Of a stretch of DNA of 64,000 nt, positions 25,401 through 37,689 are shown in pieces. The stretch is from Norana najaformis. Taxonomy: Eukaryota; Annelida; Clitellata; Crassiclitellata; Hormogastridae. Location of the stretch: assembly GCA_964023275.1 (NCBI GenBank), contig OZ029917.1, positions 25,362,505 through 25,426,504 on the forward strand, given 5' to 3'. The translations under genes and the position numbers were made by a program. The notes under the pieces are model-generated. The model saw nothing but the letters and a program-made list of their open reading frames with translations. It was not told where the DNA came from and did no database searches. The first letter of the stretch is position 1. Every line of letters begins with the position of its first letter.

Positions 25401-28400
25401 ATGATCTCGCCCGACTTCTTGATACTAGGCTGGCGAATTAGAGAAATTGCTACTGGTTTATTTGTAACTTGATCACAAGCTTCCTCAAACTCCAGAATGT
25501 CTGAAATATTTCATGAATACACTGCAATAAACTTAACAGAAATTGGCCATGTTCATTTCAGTTAGGTTTATTTGCTCTAAACTGCTGCACAGCTTTAACA
25601 TCTACCCAAAATTTCTGTATCAAACCTATATGACCTATCAAAGTTCAACCCAGCATCTCCTATGGATTGATTTTTTATTCCAATTTCACTTGAAACGACC
25701 ATCGAATGATGCCTTGGGCATTATAACAGCACTACAGAAGTCATTAGATTAGATTAGTACTAAACAAGAACAACTTTTCACCACGTGCTGATTTAGTGGT
25801 GTTATGTTTCCATATCCTAAAACCAAGTCCTCTTTCATTCATGCCATCTAACACTTGCAAAGGAAAATGTAGTTTTTCACTCAAAGCCAGAACAAAGAAA
25901 TATATTTAAAATATGTTTTTCAAATTTCAACAACAATTATCAGCTTCACAACCATCTTTTATATGCCAACTTCTATCGCATTATCCATCTTTCTAGCTTT
26001 GCAATCTTAGGTAATCTCCAAAGTACCATATTTTGCGTTCAATAAGTTGCAGTTTTTTTGAAGGAACTTCCAGGGCTGAAACTTAACAAAAATAACTTGT
26101 GTGTGATATTTAATATAATTTCCAGTGCTGAAAAACAGACAAAAGGAAAGATATTAAAAGTATCCTTGAAGCCAAGGTTGACCAATTTGAGTACTGTCCA
26201 GTTTATGTATTACAGACTTTGAATGCTGTTAAAATTAGAGTAGGAGCCAAGTTTTAGTGCAGTAGAAAAACTCAAAGATATAAACTGTCTGATGTGAAAG
26301 CACTGTAGTCTGCTTGCCAAATGATTTTGACCAATAACAATAACAGGCCACATTGCAATGAAGTTAAGGGTCAAAATGATTGTGATTTCAACCCAGACAA
26401 CTGATAGTTCTGGCTACATTAATATCGCCTGTTTCTTTTAAGCATCAGTAGTCTGTAGCAGACCGCCTTGGAAACCATGCTGTTTGGCCTGTTGCGAGAG
26501 GTACGACTGATACAGAGGCTGCAGTCTATGGCAGGCAGAGGTGGAGGTTACAGCTACTGTAATTTATCTCAGTGCTATTAGTGAACAAGGAGTGGTTCCA
26601 CTTAGTACAATACAACTGTAATTTGATAATGCCTCTTTAGCACAGCAACAGCCCTGCCCGGTTGCAGCCTGTGGTCACTGCTGCATGGGTCTACAGTCCA
26701 TCACCCCAACAGCACGTTTAGCAGGTCTACAGCTGTGTACAGCTGATACAGGCTAATAGTCATTGGCATCATCCAACTAGGACAATGATGGCAAATATTA
26801 TCAAATTATTTCTATGAAAGATCCACTTTAATTAAAATAACCCATATAAACTAAACTTTGTTAACTGACTTGCTTGTTTTCACTGTGGCACTATATATAT
26901 AGTATCTTTCCACATTTATTATCCTTAGCTCCATTGGGTGGGATTAATAATACTATAATTGCACCATGAAATTTATAAAAGCAAGGCATTAGGCATTAAG
27001 CAATGTTCAAGTATTGCAACCTCAGCATCTTCTTCATAAACCTACGTCACACAGGCTCAAACTGGTAGGTCATACTCAAGAGCCTAGGCTGACGACGGGG
27101 ACGAGGCCGGCATATCAAACCCAGCGGCTGGCCTGGGCCGGGGAGTATCAACTCACTGCCAGCCTTGTGGGAGTGGGCATAAACCAAAGTGGCCTCCTGA
27201 ACTGTAACTGGGAGGCATGGTGGGGCAGTGGGGGCTTAGGTGGCCTGTGTGGAGAGGGTCAAAAACACCAGCTGTTTTAAAACCTCTGTTTTACATCTAC
27301 TGAATGTTTTTGATTGCACTCAGCAGCGGTCTGTAATGCAGACCTGTACAGTTTTTCAATATGGTTTTTTCAATATGCCTCCCTAAATGTTTCAGCATGG
27401 GGCAGATTCAAATTAAGCTAGCTCAAACTAAATTCAAATTAAGACCATACCATATGATAAAAAAAACCTGTAATTTGATGCCTTCCGTACAAAGTTAAGA
27501 AGTGCAGCACATTGAAGCCTGGGGACAGGAAGTATTAAGAACCATAACAAACTGGAAGAGGTAAGTTTTCAGTTTCGGGCAAAAGATAGTCTCGGAAAGA
27601 GAGTTGCTAACAGCTCCAGACAGAGGGACCAGCAACTGGTAGAAACAAGTAAGAGTCATATTTTCAACAAGTTAATCACAGAAAAAACTTTCTCCCAGAC
27701 TTCAAAGTAAACGTGCACACCACAGCTGTGCACCAGCAACAACAACACAACCATAACACCACACATGTTCTGAATGCTAAAAGTGTCTGCATAGACCAAG
27801 TTTAATAAGACATTAGAAGCAGAACACAACGCAGCAAAACATAAACTCAAATGTGCAGTTAAACAATCCAAACCTCCAAGTTTCAAAGAATCTGAATCTC
27901 CTTTAAACTGACTGAAATGAAAGAACAGTCTGGCTTGTCGATTGTGGCACTGAACAAAGCCATAGGAATGCTATAACACAATAGAAAGCACATGATTACA
28001 TATATGTGCAATGTATTGTAACTAAACCTTCATATGCAGTGAATCTTGGATACATTCAAACTTATATTAAGCTTGCAGAGCTGAAAATGGCAAATACAAA
28101 GAAGTCAAACAGCAAAAACAAATTATTTTGCCAACAGCTAATCAATGCCATACTCAGGGTTCCTGGTTTGCACATGTTCAGTCAGTACCAATCTCTTGAA
28201 AATGGACAAGACTTATCTCATGAAAAGCAAGCAGCATATACATCAGAAACTCATTACGACACAATCAAATCTCTTGAATTTGTGCATCATAACAAGTTTC
28301 TGGACCAGAAAATGAAAATGAAATGTAACAAAAATGGACAAGATTTATGTCATAGAAGCATGATTTATCTCATATAATGCCAAGTTTGGGAGTCATATTA

Positions 28401-30874
28401 AGACACACCTAATAACGAAGTCATGTCATAAAGACATTTTGTAGATAAATTAAGTTATGGATCTATGTTTCTGAAAGTCTTATATCAGATTTCATGTTAT
28501 GATGAAGAGTGTTATGTTGTATATGGCAAATGGGTGAAGAACTATTAATTTCAACATAAGAATGCATGGATATTAAAAACAAACTACAAACTACAATTTG
28601 AAATTTTAACTGGCATAATTTTTTATTTATTTGTGCACAACAACGCTTGAACTAAAAATGCCAAAAACTGCATGCTTGCCACTAGAACATATAGCATGTA
28701 TTTCCATTTGAGAATAATTCAACAACTTAATCAAAACATGTCCTACCAGTAGCTTTTCAACAAATCCCGTTTCTCGTCGGCCATACTTGGTTGGATTGCT
28801 GTTATTACTCGATGAATTGGTCAGTGAAGGCACTTCACCATTTGAAGACTTTCTGAGATATCCTGTCTGAGGAGCAAGATTTACAAGTTCTGTGCGCCGA
28901 CGCAGTGATGTGTAGCCTGAATCATTATTGTTCTGCAATTAAATTAAAATATTTTATATACTTAGTAGACTGAACACACAGTTAGAAAGGCACTACCATC
29001 AAGCAGCATAATTTGTCACTGGATGAGTTGAAAGTAAAGTGACTCAGTGGGGCACTGACCAAAAGTTTGGCATCCACCCTCGGTTGGCTCAAGGCCCTAC
29101 GTAAAGAAATGGCCCTCAACCATGCCCACACGGTAAAAATAAAGGAGGTATCATGGTGGATAATTCCACCTGTTGATGAATGGCTGTCATATGGGAGGAA
29201 AAATCGACCAAAGTATGGCATAGTACAGTACATACCCATTTATTCAGTCATCAGGAGGCAAAGCCGCAATGACCGCTTGCTAGCAAACTGTGAGTTAAGA
29301 GGGACATGCTGAAATACAGTAGTTTATGATTTATGTAAGCCTCAATGTGGCTAGAAAGCTCAAAGACATAGACCGTTTCATGTGAAGGCACATGCACTGT
29401 GGCCTACTACCAGATAATTTTGTCCAATTACATTGAAAGGCCACAGTGATCTCATGTTATGGGTAAAAGTGAATGATTTTAATACAATTTATGTTCCTGG
29501 CTACATCAACACCTACTGTTTCCAGACATTATTTTAAAGTGTAAAGTCCCTGCACTGAACTGCCCAGCTTATCAATACCCACTTGTTGTAACCTTGGCTG
29601 AGACAGCAGCTAAGCTCCTGCTAGTGTTTGCTATGCTGGACGCAGTAGACAACGGCACTGGTACTAAAATTTATCTCAGCTACAGCCGATATTAGGTATG
29701 GTCTCTTTATCCGTTTGGGGAGTGGAGACATGTGCAGCCACATTAAGTTCACCTGCTTCAGGACTGCCGGGCTTAAAGCCAGCAACTGTTTCTGTGTATT
29801 CAGGCAGCTGTTAAAGTCAGCAAAGGATGTCTACAATAATGACTAAGAGACTGAACATAATTAGCTAGTGCAGCATGTGTATTGATTTCACAAAATTCTG
29901 CCATGTAATGGTACAAACAAAGTTCCTGTATCACAGGTCCTTGCGTCTCGCAGGTTAAATAGGTAGCATCTGGAGGTAGGTCACAAGTTAAGCAGAGTCA
30001 TGTGTAAACGGGTGGTGCATAAAAGGGACTGCACTGTAAAAAGGTGGATGATCCCCAACCAGCAGTCAAATTCAGAGCATAAACTGTGTTGCATAATGTA
30101 TTGTCAGTGCTGCTACTGAAACTATATTAAGTATTAATTTGAGATACTTGCTATAATAAAAGTTTCTAATGCCACATGACACCCCATCAGAAAATGTCTT
30201 CATCATTGCTTGTCTTTTTCCAAACATCAACAGCTTCCCAGAACTTTGTGGAGGCTTAAATTGTCATATAGTGCCACTATAATTCTACGAGCACACAGCC
30301 TGCACAGGACTCTGCGGCACACTGACAGCCAATATAGAGATCGCAAGGCAGAAGTACTATGGTCATGATGACCTATCTCGTAAAGGATCCTGGTCACAGT
30401 ATTTTTAACCCACTGGGCAGTTGCAGTCTTCGCAAGCCTGACTTACGCAAAGTTGTAGTAATCCAGTTTGTTGAGGAAAAATGCTGACAGTCACCTTCCC
30501 TCATAGACACATTTCATTAGACACTCAGTGACCATAGTTGGTCACCAATTGCCACCAGTGGCACTATGCAGACCAGCGATGGTCCCAATGAATGTGCCCA
30601 TCTGGGTTTTCACTCAGCGTCAAACATGCTTCATGTGATTCAGTTGCTAGAAACAAGTGCATGGTAGCTTGCAGATGTGATGCTTTCTTAATAGCTCACT
30701 GTTGAGCATGGTAATGGACTTCACAGGTTTCAAGGGAACAGCAACTCCTTAATGGTATGATGAACAGTCTGTGCATAACTCTAAAATCACATGCATGCAA
30801 AACCAAGGGCCCACAGGTCAACTTTAACATACAAAAAAATTACATACCTTCAGTTTCATATCCGAGATGTTCAT
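13414..30874 (-). CDS. CSDE1: CSDE1/UNR homologue, cold-shock-domain RNA-binding protein, sixteen coding exons, complete
   Basis: Exons in reading order: 30848-30874, 28747-28932, 27874-27970, 25340-25500, 23636-23790, 23059-23275, 22549-22718, 21134-21302, 20686-20829, 19564-19699, 18564-18673, 17941-18113, 16941-17067, 14850-15143, 14079-14236, 13414-13576. All have AG acceptors and GT donors and agree in phase; the 2487-nt CDS gives 828 aa (human about 800). Four canonical cold-shock domains carry both RNP motifs: YGFVQC/LFFHF (about aa 62-130), FGFIER/IFFHY (225-285), FGFIRC/MFFHF (393-455), FGFIET/IFFHY (540-610). Non-canonical domains lie between them, as in the family. The C-terminal block RKVMVMRQPRGPDG is the family signature. 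Known role: cytoplasmic mRNA binding that controls translation and stability with partners such as PABP. The start ATG at 30874 adds a Ser/Asn-rich leader; its first exon is tiny and less certain. The fifth canonical domain (about aa 708-775) lacks normal RNP residues. Confidence 0.95.
15274..15624. mobile_element. piggyBac-like MITE in a CSDE1 intron
   Basis: Terminal inverted repeats CCCCTTAACTCCC (15274-15286) and GGGAGTTAAGGGG (15612-15624) are perfect over 13 bases. They are flanked by TTAA (15270-15273) and TCAA (15625-15628), that is, a TTAA target duplication with one change. Length 351, no transposase frame. TTAA targets and CCC-starting ends are typical of piggyBac-derived non-autonomous elements. 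Confidence 0.8.
15945..16550 (+). mobile_element. Decayed non-LTR retrotransposon fragment
   Basis: Stop-interrupted frames still read DVANALAHSLVLSCPDNCN (LINE thumb 'LDYCNSLL' region), LAVLVYKI and, near the end, TNS-RLIYFKL. Antisense to CSDE1 and followed by an AATAAT/TA-rich tail. Confidence 0.6.
16567..16608. repeat. AAT and TA microsatellite
   Basis: AAT units and about 13 TA units following the LINE fragment, perhaps its expanded tail. Confidence 0.8.
19010..19200 (-). mobile_element. tRNA-derived SINE, copy in CSDE1 intron
   Basis: On the minus strand it parallels the SINE at 45974: GGAGTGCTTGCCTTGCAATA (tRNA-like part), GTTAGAATTCCCTC (B-box-like, decayed), GGGACCTTGAGCAACTC, CAATGCCATTGATTTATGCT, TCACTAGATAGTGGTG. 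Spaces between landmarks match. Confidence 0.7.
20414..20479. repeat. 33-bp tandem duplication
   Basis: Copy 1 starts at 20414 and copy 2 at 20447 (ACTGATG/ACTAATG, TTCATTGTAAAAAGTGCAAC). Intronic, no evident role. Confidence 0.8.
22873..22925. repeat. Short intronic repeat, copy 1
   Basis: ACCCTAAATGTGATACATGC then TGTTAAAGGAC and TTCTGGATA recur at 23445-23515 in the same orientation, in neighbouring CSDE1 introns. Too short to classify. Confidence 0.6.
23445..23515. repeat. Short intronic repeat, copy 2
   Basis: ACCCAAAATGTGATACATGC, TGTTAAAGGAC and TTCTGGATAAC, longer by about 20 bases than the copy at 22873. Confidence 0.6.
24345..25150 (+). mobile_element. Non-LTR retrotransposon pol fragment (family C) in a CSDE1 intron
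   Basis: Starts at AKYADDSYHLIP, the YADD catalytic box of a LINE reverse transcriptase, then a frameshift and a 152-codon open frame: MRILGVSLSSTLSFDSHIDR, LTGLQLYNVVQATTLARMLY, ASPAWWGY, and on to a stop at 24987. A short 3' UTR ends in AATAAT units at 25130-25150. 5' truncated, antisense to CSDE1. Confidence 0.85.
25630..25757 (+). mobile_element. Non-LTR retrotransposon 3' end (family F), in a CSDE1 intron
   Basis: CGACCATCGAATGATGCCTT, GCATTATAACAGCACTACAG and GATTAGATTAG match the 3' end at 59455-59531. Antisense to CSDE1, upstream of its fourth exon. Confidence 0.65.
26024..26075. repeat. Transposon-end-like motif, copy 1
   Basis: TACCATATTTTGCGTTCAAT then AAGTTGCAGTTTTTTT parallels the motif at 51690. 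It resembles the 'kacttatagtccggaaaatacggta' type of end known from hAT-like MITEs in animals; this link is from memory of the motif. Confidence 0.35.
26255..26760 (+). repeat. Dispersed repeat R2, copy 1
   Basis: AAACTCAAAGATATAAACTG, TCTGATGTGAAAGCACT, CCACATTGCAATGAAGT and CAAAATGATTGTGATTT match 29325 and 53110. Right part (about 26460-26760) is weaker. No open frame. Class unknown. Confidence 0.65.
27500..27650 (-). repeat. Retroelement-like antisense fragment
   Basis: AGGTAAGTTTTCAGTTTCGG, TCTCGGAAAGAGAGTTGCTA, ACAGCTCCAGACAGAGGGAC resembles the antisense end of LINE pol frames found elsewhere in the window (compare 3590-3660). Not enough to assign a family. Confidence 0.35.
29325..29830 (+). 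repeat. Dispersed repeat R2, copy 2
   Basis: GTGGCTAGAAAGCTCAAAGA, GTGAAGGCACATGCACTG, CCAATTACATTGAAAGGCCA, TTCCTGGCTACATCAACACC. In the first CSDE1 intron, same orientation as the other two copies. Confidence 0.65.
30400..30500 (-). repeat. Retroelement-like antisense fragment
   Basis: ACCCACTGGGCAGTTGCAGT and AGTTGTAGTAATCCAGTTTG recall a LINE-associated sequence common in animal genomes. Weak, in CSDE1 intron 1. Confidence 0.25.
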
Positions 30875-30999
30875 TATGTTGGCAGGCTTATTGCTAGTTG
30901 ATATTAAGTGCCTCTTGAGTTGGTTCAGTTGTTTTTTTAAAACAAGAACTATTTCCGCCTTCCTTTAGCAAAACTTAACAATTTGTTGCAGACAGAGTT

Positions 31000-33900
31000 T
31001 GGTACAACTGTGAATTCTTTGCAAATAAAATAAATTGGCTTCAGACTTGAATGCTGCAGGCAAAGTTTTGAAGATTCTGTAAAATCAATCACAAATAACA
31101 AATACATATCTTTATCCATATTTACATATATATGTGGTCCATCAGACTCATGGCTATCTTTCTTTTGGATGTGTCAATTTCAGAAGAGGTCTTTAGTGAA
31201 AATTGTAGTTTTCTGACCTTCTTATCTGACCAGAAGAAGAAGAGAATGCTTCTTAAATCAAGTCATATGAGGATTTTAAAGTTGCTTACATTTTATATTA
31301 ACAAAATTTTAAATATATTATCATAAACCTCATCAAAACTTTATCAAAAAGTATATCATAATGATTCCAGCATTTAGCAGTAAACAACAAAGTGACAATA
31401 AAGGCAAATTAAAATTATAGTTAGCAAATGTTGTGCTCTAAATGCCTATTGCTGAAGCCAGACTAAGACTCCTATGTTCAAAGCAGACTGCATATTGGCT
31501 TAAGCTCATCATAACTATTCTAAAGACATGTCTTCAGTATCTAGAACACATCTTCTGTTTCAGAAGAGGCTCCAAAAATGTAGCCTAAGACTTGAAGCCG
31601 ACAGCTTCAGACTGGAAATATTCGACTATTCACACGTGACCCGCTCTGACAAAATCAGTCTCAAATGTTCAGTGTACTGACCTTTTCACATATTTAGGCC
31701 AAAGATATCTTAATCCATATATTTTAAATCTAATAATTTTTACATTTAAAGTGCTGAAGTTTAATGACTTCAATGCATTAATTGTGATAACAGCAGATTA
31801 AAAATCCTATTTTGCAGTCATCTTTCCAAAGCCATTTGTTGCCCTCTGCCACACGAAATAACATTTTCTTATTAAACATTGTCTTAAATGTAATTTTCTG
31901 TCAATTTTTATGCATTTTAACTATTCAACTGATACAGTTATACTCTCTGGCCTTAGCTGAAGAGAAGACTTAATCAAGAATTATTAATATATTTCATAAT
32001 GAACATAATAATGTCCACCCTAGTCACACATTGTGTGACATAAAAGCAGTTATTCTACTGGACACCTATATGTTAATCAACTATATGAACCAAACTGCTA
32101 CGGTGTAACACAAGATAGCTTATCGTTGCCTGTATGGTTAGCAATTTAATCAAAATTTATAACATACCTCAAACTTATGCAATTTTCTCAAATATTGGTA
32201 TATGCTGCTTATACTTGTATAGCATATTACCATGCTGTTTCCTATATATCAGCCAAAATTAATTCAAACAGGTCATTAAAAGTACTGATTACTAAGGAGA
32301 TAAGGCATCCACCATTAATCTCGAATTTCTCAGAATTATAAATTTGATGGGACCTCATGATGCTCAACTAACAATATTTCCAAAACTACTTGGAACATCT
32401 ATACAAATGACACATTACTTTAAAATACAATGAATGCACTGCTTCATTAAATAAAAATCTTAAAATGTGAAAATCCACCTTAAGACTCATTTTGTCAAAG
32501 CCAGTCACATATGTTTCTCACTTTACATACAGATTGAAATTTAGTCTATGGTGTCCCTGTCAAAATGTGGAGTTCATGAGAGGGATTCAGGAGATATTCC
32601 TGCAGTCCCCAACTTATGACATTTCTCTACACCCATGTGCTGAGTAGCGATGCAGGCTTCAATTGTGGTTTGCTATTGTTACTTATTGACTTCTTTTCCT
32701 CTGGTGTCTAATGCACTAGGCATTAACCGATGGTGCACCAAAACCAAGCTGTGATAAGGTCAATACCCAGAAAATCAGTCCACTGAGAAAAGTAGTCTGT
32801 GGTGGATGAGCAATTTGGAAAACGTAAGTCTTCAGTTGAGAACTGAATGAAACAAGCGACTGAGCAGAATGAACAGATACAGCAAGAGAGCTCCAAAATC
32901 TAGGCTGAGCAACCGAAAAAGCCTGTTCACCAAGAACAGTTCTAACTGTAAGTTATCACCAGAGAAAGGCAATCAGATGACCTGGTTCAATAATGATAAT
33001 TCTGGGAATAAGAGGACTCATTTTAAGTATGGTGGTTGGCCAGAGTTCAGTGTTTTATAAACTGTAAGCCACAATTTGAAACAAATCCTTTGCTGAACAG
33101 GAAGCCAATGCAAGAGGTTATGCGCTCATATTTTGATGTAATAGTTATAGCTCTAGCCAAAGAGTTCTCAACTGTTTGAAGTTTCTGCAAGTTGTAATAC
33201 CAGTACTGCTATACTTCAGAGATTTGAATCTCAGGCTAGCAGTCTTCGTGGGGAACTTACATGGTGTGGCATCCATTCAAAAGACGCAGGATGGTAAAGG
33301 ATCTCAAACAATCAATTCATCAGAAAATGAACAGGGCTGAGGCCACACGGTCGCTACACAAACACGTGTATAGTTCCTTAGATACTGTTTGGAAAGCATT
33401 GCGTCTATCAAAATGAACACAATTAGGTAACATCAGTTCTTGGAACATTATTCTGGCAAAATTCTGGAGAAGCAACAACTACCTTTAAACTTGATATAAT
33501 AAGACTCAGTAATTCAGTGTTCTGTGTGTAATATATTATTTTAAAAAGTGAACCACGTTAACATGATTCCAAATTGGAGTATCATGCTACTGGACAAGAT
33601 ACTAGAATTTGAAAGCCTACAGTCGAATTTGCTATTTTTGTTTTGCTTATTCTGTTGTTCAGCATATGTAATACTATAATTGTTCGTATTTATGTATTTT
33701 TATATATACGTCCACTTTACGTTTTATGGAAGAATTCAGAAATGTATGTTATTAAATCTAGAATTTGCCACGAGTTGGTGGTTACGAAAAAGTCTAACAC
33801 GCAATTATCAACACCAAAAACCACACTTAATTCGATCATAACTGACTGGTCTTGTAAAGGCTTGAATGAGACCTCACCGTTTCGTTTAAGTTAGGAGGAA

Positions 33901-34150
33901 ATCAATCGGAAGCCTTGGGGGAAATTTTTAAGTTTAAAGTACCACTAAAGGAAAACCGGAAATTTTTCTGAGCAACAAAAAACAAGAAACTTATTGATTG
34001 AACTAACTACGTCATTTCCCGTACACTGCAGTTTAAACCAAAGATTTAAGATACCCGTGTTTAACGACATCTAGGACTGCGAGTACTTGATATTCGCAAG
34101 TACTCGATTCAAAATAATCGAGTATTTGTTAGTTCTCGGGTACTCACCGG
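31000..34150. other. Upstream region of CSDE1, no coding sequence seen
   Basis: AT-rich DNA with a composite repeat at 32690-33480. A CSDE1 5' UTR exon and promoter should lie here or further right, but I could not place them. Confidence 0.5.
32690..33480 (-). repeat. Composite repeat block upstream of CSDE1
   Basis: Begins with a unit, CTGGTGTCTAATGCACTAGG...GGTCAATACCCAGAA, shared with 55395-55470 and 60470-60555. It continues with AGGAAGCCAATGCAAGAGGT and GCTCTAGCCAAAGAGTTCTC, resembling antisense LINE 3' sequence. No intact frame. Confidence 0.45.
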
Positions 34151-34164
34151 GACACCAAGCATCA

Positions 34165-34250
34165 CCATCGTAATCGTAATTCCGAGATTTCTACAGCGCC
34201 CAACGAAAGCCGCGCCGCCGGGACCAGCTTATTCACAGGCACTCAGTCAA
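34165..34250 (-). mobile_element. Family B retroelement 3' tail
   Basis: On the minus strand: GCCTGTGAATAAGCTGGTCC, GCTTTCGTTGGGCGCTG, AATCTCGGAATTACGATTAC. Close to the copy at 11325. Confidence 0.7.
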
Positions 34251-34399
34251 AACAAAATCGATAGGCAAAAAGGGTTCGGTTCCAGGTCAAGATCCAAAAG
34301 TCAAGCCGAGAGACAGCGTGGCAGCTATGGGGGGTGGTGTTTGGCTGAAAATGCCCGACGCATTTATTTCAAAGTTCTTTCTCTAACCCATAACTCTCT

Positions 34400-34925
34400 C
34401 CAACAATCCTAACCTACTTATCTCCGCAAACTATTTGCCATGCAATCACCCTACTCTACCCGTTCATCCTCTTTTCTCACTCTTGCCCATCCTTTTGTAA
34501 CTAATCACCTTAGGTTCGCTAACCGATCCATATGCCACACTGAAGCTAGACTCTTGAACGATCTTCTTCCTGAGTTTCGCAAATTCTCCGTTCCTCTACC
34601 CCGTCTGTCGTTCACCCACCATCATCGGTCTCCCCTTATTTATTACTCCTCATGTATTCCATTCAAACTGAGTCTCACCTTTTCAAGAAATCTTACCCTG
34701 ATTCATGCAATCCGCCGCCTTCCCATTTCTCTCAACCTAAGCACAACCCACCATTGCAAATCCTCTGTCCCCTTCTCTCTGGTCTTCTGGCAACCGGACT
34801 TTGTTCTTCTCATGGCATCTTTGAACAACCCCTCTGACTTGACGCAGCGCCCGTGAATAAGCTGGTACCATGCGCTTAGCTTTAAAGTAGCGCTTTAGAA
34901 ATTCTTGAGATTACCAATTGCGATT
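34400..34925 (+). mobile_element. Family B-like retroelement fragment with broken open frame
   Basis: An open frame of 138 codons (FANRSICHTEARLLNDLLPE, then Ser/Pro/Leu-rich) ends at 34854 next to CGTGAATAAGCTGGTACC and AGCGCTTTAGAAATTCTTG with a GATTAC-like tail. Position and tail suggest the last part of a LINE pol. The frame itself is not clearly homologous to the other families. Confidence 0.5.
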
Positions 34926-35274
34926 ACTAGCTATCTACTATTTTAATTCAGTAATCATCTCAGTCAACTATAAATGCAAATCCAACTCAATCCCTTAAAA
35001 GAATGCTTTCAATGCCATCTGTTACCAGTTTCACATTTACATTTACATTTTACAAAAGCTCACCAACACTGCACTTGTTGCCATCTCGGCACAGGTCTTT
35101 CATTAAAAAATGAAAAAAGAAAATATTCCTCTTCCCCAAATAATACCCTGATTCCTCCCCATTCCCTTGCATCTCTTGACATTTCAATTCTGAACACCTG
35201 TCTGACCCTTGGATCTTTACCTGGAACTGAACCTGACCGTAACTGCCTATCGATTCTAATTTGGCTGAACACCT

Positions 35275-35345
35275 GCGAATATGCTGTATTTGGGCGCTGT
35301 AGAACTCTGGAGATCTGGGTTACGATCGCTCTTCATCATCTACCC
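35275..35345 (+). mobile_element. Family B-like tail fragment
   Basis: TTTGGGCGCTGTAGAACTCT and GGAGATCTGGGTTACGATCG resemble the family B tail. Short and diverged. Confidence 0.35.
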
Positions 35346-35599
35346 CATTCTACCCTATGAATTGCTTTATTCCCTATTCGTTTCGCTTACAGATCATGCA
35401 AGCGCCCTAGTGTTAAAACCGCCGTGTCGCAGATAATTCATAAGGACACTCTAGGAATACGAGGCGCGGATGCAGACCTTTCCACGGTAGTAGTGCAGTA
35501 GTAGCATTGCCAAAACACTTTATGTAGCGCATTGTATATACCTCAGAAAAGCGCTGCATCTATGACTGTCTAACTGATCCAAACAAATGCGTTTTAAGA

Positions 35600-35900
35600 C
35601 ATTTTGCAAATGTATGCTGCATGTAGTCAAAGGCTACAGTACATGAATGTACATGTAATGGCAGACAGTTCCAGGAGGACGACCCCAATACTTGAGAAGG
35701 TACGATGTGGTCGAATTGATGTGCGGAAGGGAGACATCTATCTCCAAGGGCCGCAGAACGCTATGATCGCCGACCCAGCCCAGCCAGCTTACTCGAGGCT
35801 GGAACACAGAGCTCCCTGATGTATGCCGGGGCGGTGCCGACAATTGGGGCACGTGCCAGCATGGTGATCAGATTCTTAATGCAATGCGTTTCCCAACAGG
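35600..35900. repeat. Dispersed repeat shared with 23940-24050
   Basis: AACACAGAGCTCCCTGATGT and GTTTTAAGACATTTTGCAAA resemble AACTCAGAGCTCCCTGACGT and GCATTTTAAGGCAGTCTGAA at 23945-24005. Probably antisense LINE 3' sequence. Confidence 0.4.
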
Positions 35901-35979
35901 AAGGCAGCGAAGGGCTTCCGGAGGCGTCTCACTCCATAGTTCGACGAAGCCTGTTGTGATCTTTGCATAGTAGTCAGAC

Positions 35980-36640
35980 GACTTGAACGACCATTCAGGC
36001 GAGCGCGCAGTGCTGAGGACCGTGCTGATGGATCAATCGCATACGACATCTGCATGGCGTATTAAAAGAAATAGAGATGCTTTACCGGGAAAGGTGATCA
36101 AACGCGATAAAGGCAACCCTCAACGATTGTCTTCTTCGCTTCTTACCACTCTGTTTCAAAGAAAAGCTCATAGAACAGGCATTCGTGGCAACGGACAATC
36201 TGGAGCTCGTGCGTCAAAAGGCTGACTCAGTCCGTCACTCACTGGAAGGTGCTCACCACCATTTTTCTCTCCAAAGGATAGCAGAATGTAACAGTTGGAG
36301 CCGATCTCCATCGGAGACCTGCTGTCGTCGTCATCGAAGTCGTGTTAGCCATCCTTTGACACCGTTTCTAATTGAAGATTATGTTGGTGATATTTTGTCG
36401 TTTTTACTGTTGTTATGTAACACTGTTTTGGCTGAGAGATCGCTTCCAGCTTCTCAGGAACGGGCTACTTTTTTGGCATCTCTTAAGTATTAAGCGTCGT
36501 GGACTTCATGTTAATGACATGGCCGTTTATCGCCCTATTTCCGACCTATAATTGCTATCAAAGATAGTTGAGAAATATGCGTCGATGCACTTTATATAAT
36601 ATCTAAAGACAAACTCCCTAACTACCCAAGCAATAGTCGG
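35980..36640 (+). mobile_element. Decayed LINE pol N-terminal reverse transcriptase fragment
   Basis: Frames near 36360-36600 read VGDILSFLLLLCNTVLAERS, LPASQERATFLASLK and, after a frameshift, VYRPIS and LLSKIVEKYASMH. This order (LPxxxKxAxxxPLxK...YRPIS...KxxEK) is the first part of CR1/L2-type reverse transcriptases. Several frameshifts and stops. Confidence 0.7.
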
Positions 36641-36859
36641 GGTTCAAAAATGTTCAGCCAAAATCTGTGCTTAGACGCATTCTTGTTGACATTTTGGCTG
36701 TTAATCGGGGGCATGTAACTCTCATCGCCGAGTAAAGATAAGTTTTACACGGCAAGTGTAAATGTCTCCACTTTTGGAATATTATTACTGTGTGAGTAAA
36801 CTTTCCACTGACTTGCTGTACCAAAATGTAAACCCTTATCACAGCTTATTAGCGACATT

Positions 36860-37130
36860 CGCCCCTCCAGCAACCGCGAAAGATGCAAAGTCGGATCCCA
36901 AGACACAGATTTACAGTCTTGTCCTTCCTTAGCAAGCGCCCCATCCTGAAGCTTTCTTGAAGAGAACATGCAGATACTATGGACAGAGATCGTACGGAAC
37001 AGCCAACCTATATCAAAATTAGAAGGGGCAGTGATGTGGTTGGCTTTAGGCATATAACACAGCTGGAGTCATCCTCGCCTTACGAAGTTATGAACAGACC
37101 GCGACCGCCATACAAACGCATCTAAAGAAC
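36860..37130 (+). repeat. Long dispersed repeat R1, fragment copy 3
   Basis: Aligns with 2610-2890: CGACCGCGGAAGA-like start, CTATGGGCAGAGAT/CTATGGACAGAGAT, AAATTAGAAG-GGCAGTGATG, and GACCGC...ACAAACGCATC. Only the right part of the repeat is present. Confidence 0.65.
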
Positions 37131-37544
37131 TGAGCTATATAATGAGTACGCTGAACGGGAAGATTAGGCTGCGAGGGAGAAGACTGGCCATCCGCCTTCG
37201 TATTCCTAGGTTAAGAGAGCCTTGGAGGAATAATTGCCATTATGATAATTAGTTATACTGTAGTCTATACAATATAAATTGTAATTATATATTATAAATT
37301 TCAATTATTATGATTATGCCTGATTCCATTGTTACAATTATTATAATTATAATAATTTGAAATTACGCTACGGAGTATAGAGTATAATTATAATAATTAT
37401 AAACCTACTGTATACACAATGGCGTGACTTTATCAGGCTCTGTTTTTCAGATTCGGACCCAGGTCCCTAGATTTGTTGTTGCCGCGCTTGTCCGTAGTCA
37501 TTCTACGATGTAGGCCTATACTATATAATAATATATAATAGTTC

Positions 37545-37686
<142 letters not shown>

Positions 37687-37689
37687 TGA

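Noticed and set aside
27014-27280. 88-codon GC-rich frame in a CSDE1 intron
   Set aside because: Low-complexity Trp/Gly-rich end, no recognisable family; more likely old repeat.
28006-28377. 123-codon plus-strand frame in a CSDE1 intron
   Set aside because: AT-rich chance frame, Lys/Asn-rich, antisense to the gene, no domain or splice context.
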